Positions 61,129 to 64,000 of a stretch of DNA of 64,000 nucleotides are shown piece by piece. The DNA is taken from NCBI RefSeq assembly GCF_024298825.1, contig NZ_CP101153.1, positions 4,092,001 to 4,156,000 on the forward strand. Direction: 5' to 3'. A model generated the notes under the pieces. The model searched no databases, was not told the origin of the DNA, and was given only the letters and a program-made list of their open reading frames with translations. The position numbers and the translations under genes are program-made. Numbering within the stretch: the stretch's first letter is position 1; each line of letters starts with the position of its first letter. This DNA comes from Haloglomus salinum. GTDB taxonomy: Archaea; Halobacteriota; Halobacteria; Halobacteriales; Haloarculaceae.

Positions 61129-61264
61129 AGGAGGGAACCGTGCCCGAGCCAGTATGAAACGTCGGCCCGGTCCCCCAGTCGTCGACCGGGCCTCGTGGGC
61201 ACAGGGATTCCACTTCCACCGAGCCCACGACACGTTCTTACGGGGACCCGACCAACCCGCGGCC

Positions 61265-62701
61265 ATGACGCGGTTGCTCCACACGGGGGACACCCATCTC
61301 GGCTACCGGCAGTACAACGAGCCGAAACGCCGAGGGGACTTCCTGGCGGCCTTCCAGCAGGTCATCGAGGACGCCATCGAGGCGGACGTGGACGCAGTCG
61401 TCCACGCCGGCGACCTGTTCCACGACCGCCGGCCGGAACTGGTCGACCTGATGGGCACCATCGGCGTCCTGCGCGACCTCGCCGAGGCCGGTATCCCGTT
61501 CCTCGCGGTGGTCGGGAACCACGAGACGAAGCGGGACGCGCAGTGGCTCGACCTGTTCGCCTCGCTGGGCTACGCAGAGCGGCTGGGCGACGAGCCCCGC
61601 GTGGTCGGCGGCGTCGCGCTGTACGGCCTGGATTTCGTCCCGCGGTCACAGCGCGAGGACCTCGAGTACGAGTTCCACGACCACGACGCCGCGCACGCGG
61701 CGCTGGTCACGCACGGCCTGTTCCAGCCGTTCGACCACGGCGACTGGGACGCCCGCGAGGTGCTCGCCGAGGCCAGTGTCGACTTCGACGCGATGCTGCT
61801 GGGCGACAACCACAAGCCCGGTCGGGAGCGGCTCGACCCCGACGGCGAGGACGGCATGGACGACGCTGTGGACGCGTGGGTCACCTACTGTGGGTCGACC
61901 GAGCGCGCGAGCGCGGACGAGCGCGAGGACCGCGGCTACAACCTCGTCACCTTCGACGGCGACGGGGCCGACGGCGTCCACATCACGCGCCGGTCGCTGC
62001 CGACGCGTGATTTCCAGTTCATCGACGTCGAGTTGCAGGAGGGCGAGGGCGTCGAGCGCGTCAACGAGCAGGTGACCCAGTACGACCTCTCCGACGCCGT
62101 GGCCATCACGACCATCACGGGCGAGGGCGAGCGGGTCGCGCCCGCGCAGGTCGAAGAGCGGATGCGCGAGCAGGGGGCACTCGTCGCGCGGGTGAACGAC
62201 CGCCGCGAGTTCGACGCGGCCGGTGAGGAGGTCGAGGTGTCGTTCGCGGACCCCGACGAGGCCGTCCGCGAGCGCGTCCGCGACCTCGGACTGAGCAGCG
62301 CCGCACGCACGCTCGACGAGACCGTCCGCGAGAGCAAGACCCCCGACTCGCGGGTCGCCGACGACGTGGAACAGCGCGTGCGCGACCTCGTCGACGAGGG
62401 TGACGAGTCGGCCTTCCGACCCGCGCCGGACGTCTCGGAGACGACGGCCGAGCAGACCGGGACGGCCGCGGAGAAACTGGCCGGCGACGGTGGCGCCGAA
62501 GGAGGCGATACCGGCGACGCGGAGAGCCCCGATACCACGGGGACAGACGGCGACGAGCCGACTGCCGCTGACGAGACAGCCGCGAACGGGGACCCGAACG
62601 ACGCCGACACGAGCGCGACGGCTGAGGACGACGACCCGACCGGAGCCGAGACCGATAGCTCGGCCGACGACGGCCAGGGTTCCCTGGGTGATTTCGCGTG
62701 A
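61265..62701 (+). CDS. mre11: Mre11 double-strand break nuclease
   Basis: The 478-residue protein is the Mre11 phosphoesterase that trims DNA ends with Rad50. Metal motifs in order: Gly-Asp-Thr-His (residue 8 region), Gly-Asp-Leu-Phe-His-Asp-Arg, Gly-Asn-His-Glu-Thr-Lys-Arg-Asp, Thr-His-Gly-Leu-Phe and Gly-Asp-Asn-His-Lys-Pro, where haloarchaeal proteins differ from the usual Gly-His-x-His. A helical capping region and a long acidic, Thr/Asp-rich tail follow. ATG 61265 is preceded by a TTCTTACG box at about 29 bases. Its stop codon overlaps the rad50 start (GTGA). Confidence 0.93.
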   Translation: MTRLLHTGDTHLGYRQYNEPKRRGDFLAAFQQVIEDAIEADVDAVVHAGDLFHDRRPELVDLMGTIGVLRDLAEAGIPFLAVVGNHETKRDAQWLDLFASLGYAERLGDEPRVVGGVALYGLDFVPRSQREDLEYEFHDHDAAHAALVTHGLFQPFDHGDWDAREVLAEASVDFDAMLLGDNHKPGRERLDPDGEDGMDDAVDAWVTYCGSTERASADEREDRGYNLVTFDGDGADGVHITRRSLPTRDFQFIDVELQEGEGVERVNEQVTQYDLSDAVAITTITGEGERVAPAQVEERMREQGALVARVNDRREFDAAGEEVEVSFADPDEAVRERVRDLGLSSAARTLDETVRESKTPDSRVADDVEQRVRDLVDEGDESAFRPAPDVSETTAEQTGTAAEKLAGDGGAEGGDTGDAESPDTTGTDGDEPTAADETAANGDPNDADTSATAEDDDPTGAETDSSADDGQGSLGDFA

Positions 62702-64000
62702 GGTTCCGGCGCGTCGCGCTGGAGAACTTCAAGTGCTACGCCGACGCCGACCTCACGCTCGAGGGGGGCGTGACGGTCGTCCACGGCGTGAACGGGAGTG
62801 GGAAATCCTCGCTCCTGGAGGCGTGTTTCTTCGCGCTGTACGGCCACCGGGCGCTGGACGCCAACCTCGACGAGGTGGTGACGACCGGCGCGGAGGAGGC
62901 GACGGTCGAACTCTGGTTCGCGCACGGGGGTGCGGACTACCACATCGAGCGCCGGGTCAAGCTCCGCGGCGGCGGCGCCACCAACGACAAATGCGTGCTG
63001 GAGACACCGGAGGGCCCCGTCGAGGGCGTGAAGGACGTCCGGGCGTACGTAACCGACCTCCTGCGGATGGACACGGACGCGTTCGTCAACTGCGCCTACG
63101 TCCGGCAGGGAGAGGTGAACAAGCTCATCAACGCCGACCCGGGCACGCGACAGGACATGATAGACGACCTCCTGCAGCTCGGGACGCTGGAGGAGTACCG
63201 GGAGCGGGCCTCGGACGCGCGGGTCGGCGTCAAGCGCGTCCGCGATGGGAAGCGCGAGGTGCTCGCGGACGTGGAGTCACAGATAGCGTCGAAGGAGGAC
63301 GAGAACCTCCACGAGCGCCTGAACGGGCTGAAGAGCGACCTCTCGGAGGTGAGCGACGAGATAGAGACACTCGAGGAGGGGCGCGCGACGGCCGTCGAGA
63401 CGCGCGACCAGGCCCGCGAGATTCTCGAGAACCACGAGGCGAAACGCGAGGAGATCGCGGCGCTGGCCGACGACATCGAGGAGCTGGAGGCCGAGATAGC
63501 CGAGACGGAGCAGGAGCGCGAGCAGGCCGCCGAGCGCATCTCGGGGCTGACGACGGCCGCGGAGGAGCACCGAGAGACGGCGCGCGAGGCCGTCCGCGAG
63601 GCGGTCGACGCGAGCGATGCGGACGACCTCGACGTGGCGCCCGCGAATCCGGACCCGGCGTCGCTCGCGGCCGCCGTCGACGACCTCGAATCGCGCATCG
63701 AGGACGTCGACGACCGCATCCAGGAGCGTCTGCTCGAGCGACAGGAGCACGCGGGCGACGCGGAGACGGCCCGGGAGCGGGCCGAGGAACTCGCATCGGA
63801 GGCCGAGGAGAAGCGCGAGGAGGCCGACGAACTCGCGGCCGAACTGGAGGCGGCCCGCCAGACGGTCGCCCAGCAGCGTGAACAGCTCGCCGAACTGGAC
63901 GAGCGAATCGCGGAACTGGAGGCCAGTTTCGAGGACGCTCCCTGCGACCCCGGCGGTGCGGACGCGCTGGTCGAGCAGCGACGCGATGCGCTCGCGGAGG
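62698..64000 (+). CDS. rad50: Rad50 ATPase, N-terminal part (runs off the window)
   Basis: The frame starts at GTG 62698, overlapping the mre11 stop codon by four bases, and stays open to the end of the window (about 434 codons). The N-terminal ABC-type head has Walker A Gly-Val-Asn-Gly-Ser-Gly-Lys-Ser-Ser near residues 32-40, then Phe-Val-Asn-Cys-Ala-Tyr-Val-Arg-Gln-Gly-Glu (the Q-loop). A long heptad-rich coiled coil rich in Glu, Ala and Arg begins near residue 160. The hook, second half of the coil and C-terminal head lie outside the window. Mre11-Rad50 binds and processes DNA ends. Confidence 0.94.
   Translation, partial: MRFRRVALENFKCYADADLTLEGGVTVVHGVNGSGKSSLLEACFFALYGHRALDANLDEVVTTGAEEATVELWFAHGGADYHIERRVKLRGGGATNDKCVLETPEGPVEGVKDVRAYVTDLLRMDTDAFVNCAYVRQGEVNKLINADPGTRQDMIDDLLQLGTLEEYRERASDARVGVKRVRDGKREVLADVESQIASKEDENLHERLNGLKSDLSEVSDEIETLEEGRATAVETRDQAREILENHEAKREEIAALADDIEELEAEIAETEQEREQAAERISGLTTAAEEHRETAREAVREAVDASDADDLDVAPANPDPASLAAAVDDLESRIEDVDDRIQERLLERQEHAGDAETARERAEELASEAEEKREEADELAAELEAARQTVAQQREQLAELDERIAELEASFEDAPCDPGGADALVEQRRDALAE

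Noticed and set aside
62400-63881. A 493-residue Arg/Pro-rich protein overlapping mre11 and rad50
   Set aside because: The rad50 frame on the same strand has canonical Walker A, Q-loop and coiled coil; the other frame is its shadow.

Overview
The window is chromosomal DNA of a halophilic archaeon (class Halobacteria). The evidence is high GC with strong G/C preference at third codon positions, very acidic proteins, many leaderless starts (a TATA-like box about 25-29 bases before an ATG or GTG with no leader), haloarchaeal-only families (DUF5796, DUF5791, DUF1918, DUF7283-7286, bacterio-opsin-activator-type regulators) and archaeal versions of core genes (Pelota, RqcH/NEMF, archaeal SAM synthetase, MptA, DacZ, L40e, PDCD5, Mre11/Rad50). 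I cannot assign a genus. No provirus, insertion sequence, replication origin or CRISPR array was seen; the region looks like stable housekeeping chromosome.

Layout. 1-10 kb: end of a membrane protein, Pelota (pelA), a condensation/acyltransferase-like enzyme, a DUF4013 membrane protein, RqcH, an MTH865-like protein, a long-chain acyl-CoA ligase and a Bat-type HTH regulator. 10-18 kb: class V aminotransferase, divergent thiC and a ThiR-like regulator, a perfect 20-bp tandem repeat, a DUF7522-like gene behind a possible leaderless uORF, pyrBI, a degenerate RAD55-family ATPase, a DUF488 protein and a thioredoxin. 18-29 kb: a thioredoxin-domain YyaL/SPATA20 protein, a lipase-like hydrolase, purD, an XPB-like helicase, SRPBCC and hexapeptide proteins, a dacZ-mscS pair, an alpha/beta hydrolase and tRNA-Ser(UGA). 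29-36 kb: small membrane and lipoproteins, an R2lox-like ferritin-fold oxidase, a COG1325 RNA-binding protein, DUF1918, Nudix, a Tat lipoprotein, a glycosidase-fold protein, a 22-residue membrane protein, DUF5796 and a small partner. 36-43 kb: KaiC-like ATPase, NAD kinase, mptA, SAM synthetase, a CYTH protein, a long FKBP isomerase and thrB. 43-48 kb: a compact block of four pilin-like DUF728x genes. 48-64 kb: DUF5791, an NAD-dependent epimerase, a membrane DHH phosphoesterase, L40e, a histidine kinase, an MBL hydrolase, an ABC1 kinase, PDCD5, a PP-loop protein, TrkA, a cupin, an APC permease, SAM hydrolase, NADAR, mre11 and the first third or so of rad50.

How they fit together. Several functional pairs are clear: pyrB-pyrI (pyrimidines), thiC with its probable repressor, dacZ with a mechanosensitive channel (c-di-AMP and osmotic control), mre11-rad50 (break repair) divergent from a NADAR glycosidase, and pelA with rqcH close together (ribosome rescue and nascent-chain quality control).

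The most unusual signals are non-coding. A hairpin element with conserved flanks but different, base-pair-compensated stems sits immediately downstream of three unrelated genes (acyl-CoA ligase, KaiC-like ATPase, FKBP). A 10-copy G-quadruplex-prone minisatellite follows thiR. Two genes may be preceded by short upstream ORFs that overlap their start codons. A gap between two converging genes has mutually exclusive pairings typical of a structured RNA. All functional calls are from reading the sequence; no database search was run.
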